Position numbers and translations under genes: made by a program. Of a stretch of 64,000 bases of DNA, positions 23,828-33,093 are shown in pieces (the first letter of the stretch is position 1; the number at the start of each line of letters is the position of its first letter). The stretch covers positions 2,200,501 to 2,264,500 of the forward strand of contig NZ_CP016538.2 in NCBI RefSeq assembly GCF_001687625.2. Reading direction: 5' to 3'. This DNA is from Planococcus maritimus (GTDB lineage Bacteria; Bacillota; Bacilli; Bacillales_A; Planococcaceae). Below the pieces are notes generated by a model. The model did no database searches. It saw only the letters and a program-made list of their open reading frames with translations, and had not been told where the DNA came from.

Positions 23828-24885
23828 ACTTTGACCTCCTTTTTTAACTCCTCCCAAAACTGTTCCATGTTGGCGGCTTCGAGCATGCCGTCTTGTTTGC
23901 TGACTTCGATGGCTGTCGCCGGATCTTTTAAGCCATTGCCTGTCAGTACACAAACAACGGTCGATCCTTTTTTGATTTGCCCATCTTCCACTTGTTTTTT
24001 CAGGCCAGCAATCGATGCGCACGATGCCGGTTCCGCAAAGACGCCTTCTGTTTTGGCAAGCAGCTGATAGGCTTCGAGGATTTTATCATCGCTTCTCGAG
24101 AGAATGGTGCCTTGCGATTCATCGAGTGCATTAAGAGCTAGTTGCCAGCTTGCCGGATTGCCGATACGAATGGCTGTCGCGATAGTTTCCGGTTGTTCCA
24201 CCACTTTATTCTGGACGATCGGCGAGGCGCCTTCCGCTTGGACGCCGAGCAATTCAGGGCGTTTTTCGCCAGTGCGTTCCGCATATTCAGTAAAGCCTTT
24301 CCACGCAGCTGAAATATTACCGGCATTGCCGACAGGAAGCGCGAACAAATCCGGTACTTTCCCAAGCTGCTCGATCACTTCGAAAGCAATGGTTTTCTGT
24401 CCTTCGAGACGGTAAGGATTGACTGAATTGACGAGAGCGATGCCTGGTGATTTGCCGATTTCACGGACCATTTCCAGTGCTTCGTCAAAATTGCCTTTGA
24501 TCTCCAAAATTTCTGCACCGTACATTTTTGCTTGTGCCAATTTACCAAGTGCGATGCGGCCTTCCGGAATGACGACAATTGTCCGCATGCCCGCTCGTGC
24601 GCCGTATGCAGCCGCCGAAGCCGACGTGTTTCCTGTAGATGCACAAACGAGGACGCTCTTGCCTTCTTCTTTCGCTTTCGCGACCGCCATGACCATGCCC
24701 CGGTCTTTAAAAGAACCGGTCGGATTGGCGCCTTCAATTTTGGCGTAGACTTCAATTCCCCAATCAGCGGACAGCTTTTCGAGATGAATCAGGGGGGTAT
24801 TGCCTTCTTGCAATGTTAGTTGAGGCGTAGCTTCCGTCACCGGCAGCCATTCTTTGTATTGTTCGATCAGTCCAGGCCATCTCAT
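23824..24885 (-). CDS. thrC: Threonine synthase
   Basis: 353 residues, fold-type II PLP enzyme. [13 protein letters not shown] is the N-terminal substrate loop; the PLP lysine is in [32 protein letters not shown] and the [17 protein letters not shown] phosphate-binding loop follow. It converts O-phosphohomoserine to threonine. The ATG overlaps the hom stop (ATGA) and its own stop overlaps thrB, so the three are translationally coupled. Confidence 0.96.
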   Translation of the reverse strand: MRWPGLIEQYKEWLPVTEATPQLTLQEGNTPLIHLEKLSADWGIEVYAKIEGANPTGSFKDRGMVMAVAKAKEEGKSVLVCASTGNTSASAAAYGARAGMRTIVVIPEGRIALGKLAQAKMYGAEILEIKGNFDEALEMVREIGKSPGIALVNSVNPYRLEGQKTIAFEVIEQLGKVPDLFALPVGNAGNISAAWKGFTEYAERTGEKRPELLGVQAEGASPIVQNKVVEQPETIATAIRIGNPASWQLALNALDESQGTILSRSDDKILEAYQLLAKTEGVFAEPASCASIAGLKKQVEDGQIKKGSTVVCVLTGNGLKDPATAIEVSKQDGMLEAANMEQFWEELKKEVKV

Positions 24886-26180
24886 GCTACATCCTCCCCT
24901 TCAATGCGGTAATGGCTGATCAGGCTAGCCATACCTTCCAATTCGTTTAAAACATCCAAATGCTGTTGGCGTGAAATTTCATGTGTTTTTAAAATAAGCT
25001 CTGCTTTTCCTGCGTTTTCATCTGTGCCCGGGTTCTGCACGATGGATTGAATACTCGCGCCGTGATGGCTGTAAATGGCGCTTACTTTGGACAAGACGCC
25101 GACTACATCGTTCACTAGCAAACGATGGAAGTATTTCGAACGGCTTTTCTCTGCTGGCTTAATCACGCGTTCGTGTTGCGCTGCGTGTTCGCGTTTTCCG
25201 TTCACACCGAGAAGCAAGTTTCTGCAGGCGGCAATAATATCAGAGACGACTGATGTCGCAGTCGGCAACGATCCGGCACCCGGGCCATAAAGCATCGTTT
25301 CGCCAACTGCATCCCCGTAAATATAAACGGCGTTGAATTCATTATTGACTGAAGCTAAAGGATGGCTATTTGCCAAGAAAATCGGTTCCACCGATACGTC
25401 GATGCCGTCTTCGTCTTTTGTCGATGAACCGACCATTTTCATCGTATAGCCCAAGTTTTCGCCCATCTCCACATCGCCGTCTTGGATTGTCTCCATGCCA
25501 CGGATGTTGACATCATCGAGTTTGACTTCTGTCGAATAGGCAAGCGATGACAAGATGACCATCTTGCGCGCTGCGTCGAGGCCGCCCACATCGGCGGTCG
25601 GATCAGCTTCTGCAAAGCCCAGTTCAGTCGCTTCTGCAAGTGCATCTTCATAGCTTTTCTTTTCCTGCTTCATCTTTGTCAGGATAAAGTTCGTGGTTCC
25701 ATTGACGATGCCCATCATGCTCGAGATGCGATCCGAAGCCAGCCCATCTTCAAGCGTACGGATAATCGGGATGCCACCGGCTACACTCGCTTCATAGAAC
25801 AAATCGCATTTTTCCGCATCTGCCAGCTTCAACAACTCATGGCCATATTGTGCCATGACATCCTTATTGGCTGTCACGACTTGCTTGCCAGACTTCAATG
25901 CCTGTTCCATCGCCGTTCTTGCACCTTCAATGCCGCCCATTACTTCTACAATGATATCAAGGGAAGAATCATTCAAGATTTCTTCGATGTCCGTCGTGAA
26001 AACATTCGGATCGAGGTCCGACATCCGGTCTTTCCCGGCATCCCGCACCAACACTTTACGGATCGCGACTTGTGCACCCAGTTTATGCTGCAGATCTTCC
26101 TGGTGCTGCTGGATGATCTTCGCAACGCCGCTCCCTACTGTACCGAAACCTAATAATCCGATTGAAACTTCATTTTTCAT
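24882..26180 (-). CDS. hom: Homoserine dehydrogenase with C-terminal ACT domain
   Basis: 432 residues. The Rossmann motif [15 protein letters not shown] is at the N-terminus, [15 protein letters not shown] and [18 protein letters not shown] mark the catalytic domain, and a C-terminal ACT domain (about 350-425, [31 protein letters not shown]) should mediate threonine feedback. The start is ATG 26180 with GGGAGGAA about 7 bases before it. First gene of the threonine operon, divergent from an aspartate kinase. Confidence 0.95.
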   Translation of the reverse strand: MKNEVSIGLLGFGTVGSGVAKIIQQHQEDLQHKLGAQVAIRKVLVRDAGKDRMSDLDPNVFTTDIEEILNDSSLDIIVEVMGGIEGARTAMEQALKSGKQVVTANKDVMAQYGHELLKLADAEKCDLFYEASVAGGIPIIRTLEDGLASDRISSMMGIVNGTTNFILTKMKQEKKSYEDALAEATELGFAEADPTADVGGLDAARKMVILSSLAYSTEVKLDDVNIRGMETIQDGDVEMGENLGYTMKMVGSSTKDEDGIDVSVEPIFLANSHPLASVNNEFNAVYIYGDAVGETMLYGPGAGSLPTATSVVSDIIAACRNLLLGVNGKREHAAQHERVIKPAEKSRSKYFHRLLVNDVVGVLSKVSAIYSHHGASIQSIVQNPGTDENAGKAELILKTHEISRQQHLDVLNELEGMASLISHYRIEGEDVA

Positions 26181-26220
26181 TGACGATTCCTCCCATGGTG
26201 TGTACACTGTGAAAATACAG

Positions 26221-26268
26221 TTGTTTTTGTCATAGAGACATTATAGTATTATATCTTAGCGAAAACAA
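26221..26268. promoter_or_regulatory. Overlapping divergent promoters of hom and aspartate kinase
   Basis: Minus strand: TTGTTT (26263-26268), 17 bases, TATAAT (26240-26245), for hom-thrCB. Plus strand: TTGTTT (26221-26226), 17 bases, TAGTAT (26244-26249), a weaker candidate for the kinase. The -10 boxes lie back to back, so the two operons would compete for polymerase. No threonine or lysine riboswitch is seen. Confidence 0.55.
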
Positions 26269-26309
26269 CCCTTTTTACAGACTATTAAAAAAAGATGGGA
26301 CTTGATAGG

Positions 26310-27674
26310 ATGAAAGTATGCAAATTCGGTGGAACTTCAGTCGCTAGCGCACAGCAAATCAAAAAAGTCGCAAGCATCATCCAAGCAGACCCGGCACGCC
26401 GGATAGTGGTCGTCTCAGCTCCAGGCAAACGCCACAGCGGAGACGTAAAAGTGACCGACCTGCTCATCCGGCTTGCGTCCGCCGCATTATTAGGTGACGC
26501 CATTCAACAGCCCCTGCAGGCAGTCATCGACCGTTATACGGAAATCGCGGATGAACTCGGGCTCGACCGGGAGATTATCGACATCATCCGTGCCGACCTC
26601 ACAGAGCGCCTGCGCGCAGACAGCGGCCAGCATGATTTGTATATCGATTCGATCAAAGCGGCAGGAGAAGACAATTCAGCGAAATTGATCGCTGCCTATT
26701 TCACTTCCATCGGAATGCAGGCGGAGTACGTCAATCCGCACACAGCTGGATTGTTCGTCAACAACCCGCCAGAACGCGCCCAAGCTTTGTCCGAATCTTA
26801 CAGCCAGCTGGCGGCGTTAGCGGAAAAGCCATCGATTACGGTCTTCCCCGGATTCTTTGCTTACACGAAATCCGGAATGCTTCGCACATTCGACCGAGGC
26901 GGTTCCGACATCACAGGGTCCATCCTTGCAGCAGCCGTCAAGGCCGAGCTCTATGAGAATTTCACCGATGTCGATTGCGTCTTTGCCGCCAACCCCCAAG
27001 TTGTCGATAACCCCGTAGAAATCGAACAGATGACATACCGCGAAATGCGCGAGCTGTCCTATGCCGGTTTTGCCGTCCTTCACGACGAAGCCTTGATGCC
27101 TGCGTACCGGGCCTCCGTGCCTTTGTGCATCCGCAATACCAATAATCCTTCTGCACCAGGAACGATGATTGTAGCCGAGCGCGCCAGTTCACCACGCCCC
27201 GTCACTGGAATTTCTGCGGATAGCGGCTTTTCGACCTTATATGTCGGCAAATATTTAATGAACCGGGAAGTCGGATTCGGCCGCAAGCTTTTGCAAATCT
27301 TAGAAGAAGAAGAGATTTCCTATGAACACATCCCATCTGGAATCGATAACCTATCCGTCATCCTCAGAAGCCATCAACTTGATGATGCAAAAGAACAGCG
27401 CATCATCGAACGGGTGAAAAACGAACTCCAGGCGGACGATGTCCACATCCGCAACGATTTCTCCATGATCGTATTGGTGGGCGAAGGCATGCACAATAAT
27501 AAAGGCTTGACCGCCCGTGCAGCTGCTGCGTTTGCACGTACCGATGTCAATATCGAAATGATTAACCAAGGTTCTTCTGAAGTCAGTTTGGTATTTGGCA
27601 TCTTGAAAGAAGACGAGGGAAAAATCCTCAATGAATTGTACAAAGAATTTTTCGCTCCGGCGCTTGTCGGATAG
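26310..27674 (+). CDS. Aspartate kinase
   Basis: 454 residues. KVCKFGGTSVASAQQIKKV is the nucleotide-binding start; FDRGGSDITGSILAAAVKAELYENFTDVDCVFAANPQVV is the aspartate-binding and catalytic core; two ACT-like regulatory modules follow (about 310-450, ending near DVNIEMINQGSSEVSLVFGI). Length and motifs fit the YclM/class III type that responds to lysine or threonine. ATG 26310 is preferred over ATG 26295 because GGGA is placed 9 bases before it. It is divergent from hom. Confidence 0.92.
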   Translation: MKVCKFGGTSVASAQQIKKVASIIQADPARRIVVVSAPGKRHSGDVKVTDLLIRLASAALLGDAIQQPLQAVIDRYTEIADELGLDREIIDIIRADLTERLRADSGQHDLYIDSIKAAGEDNSAKLIAAYFTSIGMQAEYVNPHTAGLFVNNPPERAQALSESYSQLAALAEKPSITVFPGFFAYTKSGMLRTFDRGGSDITGSILAAAVKAELYENFTDVDCVFAANPQVVDNPVEIEQMTYREMRELSYAGFAVLHDEALMPAYRASVPLCIRNTNNPSAPGTMIVAERASSPRPVTGISADSGFSTLYVGKYLMNREVGFGRKLLQILEEEEISYEHIPSGIDNLSVILRSHQLDDAKEQRIIERVKNELQADDVHIRNDFSMIVLVGEGMHNNKGLTARAAAAFARTDVNIEMINQGSSEVSLVFGILKEDEGKILNELYKEFFAPALVG

Positions 27675-27689
27675 TAAAATGCCCTAAAC

Positions 27690-27737
27690 GAAAAAGACGA
27701 AGCACTAGGTGGATGCACCTTGCGCTTCGTCTTTTTT
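27690..27737. terminator. Bidirectional terminator after the aspartate kinase
   Basis: AAAAGACGAAGC pairs with GCTTCGTCTTTT around a 20-base loop, followed by T6; it also faces the end of the cupin gene. Confidence 0.85.
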
Positions 27738-27743
27738 ATCGAC

Positions 27744-28241
27744 TTATATATTCCACGCTGAAAACAACGGCCCCGCGTCACCGTAAACCGGATCGGTCTT
27801 AGGAAGTGGCGTGTTGAGAATATCTTCTAGCACATAAGGGCGCTCGCCCAGTTCACCGGTCTTCAAGTTGTATTCCACACCGCCAGGATATGCCCCCACA
27901 ATGAGGAAATCCTCACTAGCCGATAAGCGTTTATGGCCCGTACCGGCCGGAAAAACACAGACATCCCCCGCGGCCACTTCCACGTTCTGCCCACTTTCGC
28001 CGCCTAGCTGCAGACGCGCCGAACCGCTCATCACACCGAGCACTTCGTGTGTGTTGCTGTGGTAATGATGAAAATCGAACACGCCGCCTTGCCAGCTATT
28101 GCCCCAGCCATGCTTTTCGAAGACCTGTTGGATCCGTTCGAGATTGTCTTTGAAAGCGGCAGTGTAAAAGACAACCGGTAGCCTGGGGTTATTCGGGATG
28201 ACGCCATTATCTTCAAAATGAAAAACCTGCACATTTTGCAT
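27744..28241 (-). CDS. Cupin-domain protein (YjlB-like)
   Basis: 165 residues, single cupin barrel: FDFHHYHSNTHEVLGVMSGSARLQLGG holds the H-x-H-x(n)-E metal-binding motif 1 and DVCVFPAGTGHKRL motif 2. It resembles B. subtilis YjlB, of unknown function. The start is ATG 28241, with AAAAGGAG 9 bases upstream; the frame continues 12 codons above without support. It follows the RocB-like gene by 50 bases, so may be the last gene of that operon. Confidence 0.83.
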   Translation of the reverse strand: MQNVQVFHFEDNGVIPNNPRLPVVFYTAAFKDNLERIQQVFEKHGWGNSWQGGVFDFHHYHSNTHEVLGVMSGSARLQLGGESGQNVEVAAGDVCVFPAGTGHKRLSASEDFLIVGAYPGGVEYNLKTGELGERPYVLEDILNTPLPKTDPVYGDAGPLFSAWNI

Positions 28242-28291
28242 CGAGATCAGCTCCTTTTGCCCTTCTTTACCCGGCAAGCTGCCGATTATGC

Positions 28292-29911
28292 TTACTTCTT
28301 CGACACTAATGGCGTAAACTGCGACAACAACAAATCTTCCAGCAAAACAGGCAATTCCTCAAATGCGCTCTTGCGGTTTAGTCGTTCCGTACGCTGGTGT
28401 GCATCACGCCCGAACGGCCCAACATTCAATACCGGTGCCTGGAGTTTGTTCATCGCTTCGAATGGCACACTATAGCTTCTGTTGTAAACTGGCGTGTTTT
28501 GTTCATACGTCTGCCAGCCTTCGTTTTGGTCCTGAAAATTAACATAGCTCAGATCGGAAATACCATTGAAATAATGTCCTTGTTTCACTTCAAGGTCAAA
28601 TCGTTCAAGGGCTGTTTCCTGCACTTGCTGTATGCATTTCTTGACGAGTTCTGATTCGCTCGAATTGACCGGCGGGTAATAAGGCGGCGCAAACAATAAA
28701 ATCACGGCAGGTGTCAGTTCGTGGCACTGGATTAATAATTGATCCGTAATGGCATGGGACTGTTCCCGCACATCGTGATCGACATCTTCTGTCACATTCG
28801 ACATAATTTGCTCAACCGCTTTTTCTCCTAATTTTTCAAGCGCGTATTCTTTCAGCTCTTCGAAGCGGAAAACTTTCACTTCGTTGACCGGCTCAATTTC
28901 TTCACGCTTGCACATCTCGTTATAATCCCGACTCATCTTGTGAAGGGCTTGGCGCGCCGTTTCTTCAAACATTTGCATCGTTTCTTCTGCATTGCGTTCT
29001 AGCAGGAAGACATTATACATCGATACAGCACGATATGGTGTCTGGGCTGAATACTCCATCTTCACGTCACGCTGCAGCACCGTGACCGGCAACGGCGATG
29101 TTTCACCGTAAAGTGTTTCCCGGAATTTCGGATTCCAGCTCATTTCTTGAGTTAGATACGAAGCCATATAATTCGATGTCAAGCCGCTGAGTGGTTCGCC
29201 GACATGTGTTTCTTTGCCATAAAACAAAGCACTTGGCATGATTTTCCCGATACTCCCACTGTATACTTTAAAATCGCTTTCTTTCGGATCTTGAGCAAAG
29301 ACCGGTTCTCCATTCAAGAACAACGAATAGTTCAAGCCATGTGTTTCAGCCATTTCCAAAAGGTAAGGGACTGCGTGGCGCATGCCATTGGAATTGACTT
29401 CTTCATCCGGCACCGTCAACAAGACAAGGTTGATTGGCCATTGTTCAACGGAAGCTTTCTCGATCAAAGACATATGCAAAGCGAGCCCGGCTTTCATGTC
29501 CATCGTTCCCCGACCGAACAAATAATTGCCGGATTCCAAATCAGCCAGTGCCTCCGCGCTGAGCATTTCCTTTCGGTCATGAAGCGCACGTGTCAATAAG
29601 CGTGGGCTTGAGGCAAGCGGCCGCAATACGCCGTAATCTTCTGTTGAAACGGTATCAAAATGACTGATCAAGACGACTGTATCCACCGCTTCTTCATGTT
29701 TATAAAGCGCCGTTAAGAACGTCCGGCCCCAGTTCACTTCACCCAAGGTCAATTGATCGGGATACTGCTTGAAATAATCGAGTTCCCCCATTAAGCCTTT
29801 TAACTTCACTGGAAATTCTGCTTCCCCTTGTGTTAAATAAATGCTTTCCCAACTGACTAATTCACATAATAGATCCTCTAGTTTCTCCGGTGTATCCCAA
29901 AAACGCTCCAT
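28292..29911 (-). CDS. RocB-like M20 family peptidase/deacylase
   Basis: 539 residues, much longer than ordinary M20 enzymes and colinear with RocB, the M20-family protein of arginine use in Bacillus. Metal-site motifs: VVLISHFDTVSTEDYG, LFGRGTMDMKAGLALHMSLIE and LLTVPDEEVNSNGM. The C-terminal third (CHELTPAVILLFAPPYYPPVNSSES; YFNGISDLSYVNF) is RocB-specific. The reaction of RocB is unproven. Here it lies between a PatA-type aminotransferase and a cupin gene and downstream of a TRAP transporter. Confidence 0.85.
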   Translation of the reverse strand: MERFWDTPEKLEDLLCELVSWESIYLTQGEAEFPVKLKGLMGELDYFKQYPDQLTLGEVNWGRTFLTALYKHEEAVDTVVLISHFDTVSTEDYGVLRPLASSPRLLTRALHDRKEMLSAEALADLESGNYLFGRGTMDMKAGLALHMSLIEKASVEQWPINLVLLTVPDEEVNSNGMRHAVPYLLEMAETHGLNYSLFLNGEPVFAQDPKESDFKVYSGSIGKIMPSALFYGKETHVGEPLSGLTSNYMASYLTQEMSWNPKFRETLYGETSPLPVTVLQRDVKMEYSAQTPYRAVSMYNVFLLERNAEETMQMFEETARQALHKMSRDYNEMCKREEIEPVNEVKVFRFEELKEYALEKLGEKAVEQIMSNVTEDVDHDVREQSHAITDQLLIQCHELTPAVILLFAPPYYPPVNSSESELVKKCIQQVQETALERFDLEVKQGHYFNGISDLSYVNFQDQNEGWQTYEQNTPVYNRSYSVPFEAMNKLQAPVLNVGPFGRDAHQRTERLNRKSAFEELPVLLEDLLLSQFTPLVSKK

Positions 29912-30003
29912 GTATACCCACCCTTTCCTACTCCGCTTACATTAAACAGACATTTTTCTGCCTTTTCCAATAACTTACTTTTCCATATGTAAATGCACGA
30001 AAC

Positions 30004-30031
30004 AGCCCGCAGCAGACATCCTGCACGGGCT
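30004..30031 (-). terminator. Hairpin between aminotransferase and rocB-like gene
   Basis: AGCCCG-GCAG pairs with CTGC-CGGGCT. The T-run on the minus strand is weak, so it may only partly terminate or may protect the upstream mRNA end. Confidence 0.5.
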
Positions 30032-30049
30032 GCTCAAATTGATGCTGCT

Positions 30050-31213
30050 TTACTTTTCATGAAGAGAGGACACAAATTTCTCCAGACGATCCATACCTTG
30101 TTCAAGGACCGGCATGCTGTAGGCATAGGAAATGCGCAAGAACCCTTCTCCGTATTCCGTGAAAGCAGAGCCAGGAACAGCCGCTACTCCGCCTTCTTTC
30201 AACAAACGGATGGCGAATTCGTAAGATGGCAGCCCGAATTTCTCAATCGAGGGGAAGATATAGAAAGCACCATTTGGCTTAATGACGTCTATACCCATTT
30301 CGATCAAGCGTCCGTAAACAAAATCACGTCGTTCGATATAGGCCTTGTTCATCTCTGCAGGTACGTGACGCTGATTTGTCAACGCTTCAATCGCAGCATA
30401 TTGCGCTGGGGCTGAAGCACAGATGGCATTATATTGATGCACTTTCAGGACATGCTCCATCAACTTCGCTGGACCTAAAATATAGCCAATGCGCCACCCT
30501 GTCATCGAATGGGATTTCGACAAGCCGTGAATGAGCACCGTTTGATCACGCAGGCTATCGAAGCAGGCAAATGTGCAATGGGCGCCGCCGAATGTATTTT
30601 CGCTGTAGATCTCATCTGTCACGATGTACAATTCGTGGCGTTCAAAGACTTCCTTTAAAACGGACAATTCTTCCATCGTCATCGTAATGCCTGTCGGGTT
30701 CGACGGAAAATTCATCAATACCGCTTTGGTACGATCGTTGATCAAGCGTTCAAGCGCTTCAGGATCCGGCTTAAAATCACTTTCCGATGTATCCAAGTAG
30801 ACGACTTTGCCGCCGCATAGTTCCACTAAAGGCGCATAGCCCGAGTAGGTCGGGGCCGGCAGGATGACTTCATCGCCTTCTTCAAGAATCGTACGGAACA
30901 CCGAGTCCAAGCCCTCACTCGCGCCATTCGTCACAATGATCTCGTCTTCAGTCCGGTACGACAAGCCGTAGCTATCTTTGAAAAAAGATTGGATGGCCTG
31001 ACGCAACTCCAAGACGCCGGCGTTATGCGTGTAATTGGTTTGGTTATTGCGGATGGCATCGATGCCCGCTTGCTTAACCGCCTCAGGAGTCGGGAAATCT
31101 GGCTGTCCGACCGTCAAGTTAACGGCATCCGGGTAATCTATCATTTGATTGGCGAATTGACGGATCCCCGAGAAGACAATCGATTCCGCCCGTTTATTAA
31201 TTTTCATGCTCAT
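30050..31213 (-). CDS. Class I/II aminotransferase (PatA-like)
   Basis: 387 residues, fold-type I PLP enzyme. NLTVGQPDFPTPEAVKQA is the N-terminal motif, YTHNAGVLELRQAI and TNGASEGLDSVFRTIL lie in the PLP pocket, VLMNFPSNPTGITM and DEIYSENTF bind cofactor, and the Schiff-base lysine is in HGLSKSHSMTGWRIGY. It is closest in pattern to PatA, the N-acetyl-diaminopimelate/aromatic aminotransferase group, but aspartate- or alanine-type specificity cannot be excluded. It starts 34 bases after the TRAP permease stop and so may belong to that operon. Confidence 0.87.
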   Translation of the reverse strand: MSMKINKRAESIVFSGIRQFANQMIDYPDAVNLTVGQPDFPTPEAVKQAGIDAIRNNQTNYTHNAGVLELRQAIQSFFKDSYGLSYRTEDEIIVTNGASEGLDSVFRTILEEGDEVILPAPTYSGYAPLVELCGGKVVYLDTSESDFKPDPEALERLINDRTKAVLMNFPSNPTGITMTMEELSVLKEVFERHELYIVTDEIYSENTFGGAHCTFACFDSLRDQTVLIHGLSKSHSMTGWRIGYILGPAKLMEHVLKVHQYNAICASAPAQYAAIEALTNQRHVPAEMNKAYIERRDFVYGRLIEMGIDVIKPNGAFYIFPSIEKFGLPSYEFAIRLLKEGGVAAVPGSAFTEYGEGFLRISYAYSMPVLEQGMDRLEKFVSSLHEK

Positions 31214-31247
31214 AGGAAAACAACCTTTCTGAAATTAGGAATAGCTC

Positions 31248-32537
31248 TTATTCATAAAGCCCTGGCAACCACAAGGAAAGCTGCGGGACGAAAGTGATGA
31301 CCAATAGGCACACAATCATCGTGAACAAGAACGGCAGGACCGCATAAGCGATTCGCTCGAACTTGACTCCCCCAACACTCGAAGCGACAAACAAATTGAC
31401 GCCGAGCGGAGGGGTGACAAAACCGATAGCCAAGTTCGCGACGAGCACTACACCGAAATGGACAGGATCTACGCCCACTTCCGTGACGATCGGCAGCAGG
31501 ATTGGCGTCAATACAACGAGTGCTGAAATCGTATCGATAAACATGCCCACTACGAGCAATAATACATTAATTGCGAGCAAAATAACGAATGGATTGGTTG
31601 ATAACGCCGTTAAATAATCGGAAATCTCTCCCGGAATTTGCTGGATGGTCATAAAATAAGCGAAAGACACTGATAAGCCGATAATGATCATCGTCGTGGC
31701 ATTGATGACGATCGTTTCGCGGAAACTTTCGTATAGTCCTTTCCAAGTCAGTTCCTTGTAAACGAATTTCCCGATAATAATGGCATAAACTACAGCGACG
31801 ACTGCCGCTTCTGTCGGAGAGAAGACCCCTCCGTAAATGCCGCCAAGGATGATGACTGGAATGAGCAGCGCCCATTTAGCGTCCCAAAATGCCGTTCCGA
31901 CATCCTTCAAATGGAATTCCGATTCTTTGCCGGGTTCCGGTCTATAGCCGCGTTTTTTCGAGATCACATAAGCTGTCAGCATGAGTGCTGCACCGACTAA
32001 TAACCCTGGCAAGATTCCGGCCAGGAACATGCTGCCGACGGACACGCTGCCGATGACGCCATACAAAACGAACGGAATACTTGGCGGAATCATGACGCCA
32101 ATCGAACCAGCAGAGGCCGCTATGGCAGAAGCAAACCCGCCGCTATATTTGCGCGCAACCATCGCCGGAATCATGAAGCCGCCAATTGCCGCAACTGTTG
32201 CTGGGCCAGAACCGGATATCGCGGCGAAGAACATGCAGGCAACAATGGTTACCATACTAAGCCCGCCGGTCATCCAGCCGACCATCGCAGAAGCGAGGTT
32301 TAGTAAGCGTTTCGAAACGCCGCCCTTGCCCATTAATACGCCCGCAAGCATGAAAAACGGAATCGCAAGCAGCGGGAAGGAATCAAGCGAAGTGAACGCT
32401 TTTTGCGTAATAATGCTCAGCGGCATCGTCGTACCAAAATAAATGGCCGTCAGTGCAGATACTCCGAGCGAGATGGCAATTGGCACACCGATCAATAAAC
32501 AAATAAATAAGGTACCGAATAACAGGGCAATCGTCAT
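31248..32537 (-). CDS. TRAP transporter large permease (DctM)
   Basis: 429 residues and about twelve helices. PLLAIPFFMLAGVLMGKGGVSKRLLNLASAMVGWMTGGLSMVTIVACMFFAAISGSGPATVAAIGG is diagnostic of DctM, and GSVSVGSMFLAGILPG and GFVTPPLGVNLFVASSVGG are further signatures. It forms the sodium-coupled channel together with DctQ. Its start overlaps the dctQ stop as ATGA. Confidence 0.95.
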   Translation of the reverse strand: MTIALLFGTLFICLLIGVPIAISLGVSALTAIYFGTTMPLSIITQKAFTSLDSFPLLAIPFFMLAGVLMGKGGVSKRLLNLASAMVGWMTGGLSMVTIVACMFFAAISGSGPATVAAIGGFMIPAMVARKYSGGFASAIAASAGSIGVMIPPSIPFVLYGVIGSVSVGSMFLAGILPGLLVGAALMLTAYVISKKRGYRPEPGKESEFHLKDVGTAFWDAKWALLIPVIILGGIYGGVFSPTEAAVVAVVYAIIIGKFVYKELTWKGLYESFRETIVINATTMIIIGLSVSFAYFMTIQQIPGEISDYLTALSTNPFVILLAINVLLLVVGMFIDTISALVVLTPILLPIVTEVGVDPVHFGVVLVANLAIGFVTPPLGVNLFVASSVGGVKFERIAYAVLPFLFTMIVCLLVITFVPQLSLWLPGLYE

Positions 32538-33028
32538 GCCTGGACACCCCCGTCTTTATGCATTTCGTAATCGCCTTTCCAAATTTGGCGCAATTGCACG
32601 ATCAAGCGGATGCACATGCCGATGCCGCCGATTGGAATCGCCAGGAACGGGATCCACATCGGCAATTGCATAGCCGGCGTGACTTGGCCGTTTGATAAGC
32701 TTTGCATGACCAACATGGTCCCGAAATAAGCTAGGAATAACGCCATCGCAAACCAAATCAATAATGAAATGGTTTCCAAGATTTTTCTGGCAAGTCCATG
32801 AAAGCGGGTTATGAACGCTTCCACACGGATATGCTCGCGCAGTTTCACTGCGTAACTTGCACCGATCCACACTTGGAAAATGTGGATGTAGCGTGCCATT
32901 TCCTCTGTCCAGCTCGGTGCATTGGAAAATACGTAGCGGCCGACCACTTGGCCAAATATCAAGGCGACCATCGCAACCAGCGTCAGCACCAATAATGCTT
33001 CTTCTGCTTTCGCGAATTTCTTTATCAT
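32534..33028 (-). CDS. TRAP transporter small permease (DctQ)
   Basis: 164 residues and four helices. FGQVVGRYVFSNAPSWTEEMARYIHIFQVWIGASYAVKLREHIRVEAFI is the DctQ consensus. It pairs with the DctM protein encoded next, with stop and start overlapping. AAAGGAAG precedes the ATG. A terminator-like hairpin separates it from dctP. Confidence 0.94.
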   Translation of the reverse strand: MIKKFAKAEEALLVLTLVAMVALIFGQVVGRYVFSNAPSWTEEMARYIHIFQVWIGASYAVKLREHIRVEAFITRFHGLARKILETISLLIWFAMALFLAYFGTMLVMQSLSNGQVTPAMQLPMWIPFLAIPIGGIGMCIRLIVQLRQIWKGDYEMHKDGGVQA

Positions 33029-33049
33029 CGGAATCTTCCTTTCTAAAAA

Positions 33050-33079
33050 GAAAAATCAAGGAGCCTGGTCCTTGATTTT
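33050..33079 (-). terminator. Intercistronic attenuating hairpin between dctP and dctQ
   Basis: AAAAATCAAGG pairs with CCTTGATTTTT around an 8-base loop on the minus strand. Followed by a T-rich stretch, it should let dctP mRNA exceed the permease mRNA, as is usual for binding-protein-dependent systems. Confidence 0.7.
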
Positions 33080-33093
33080 TCATCTGTCATTGC

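Noticed and set aside
24882-26310. Threonine or lysine riboswitch, or T-box, before hom or the aspartate kinase
   Set aside because: The leaders are short (under 60 bases) and show neither the lysine riboswitch core nor the T-box sequence.
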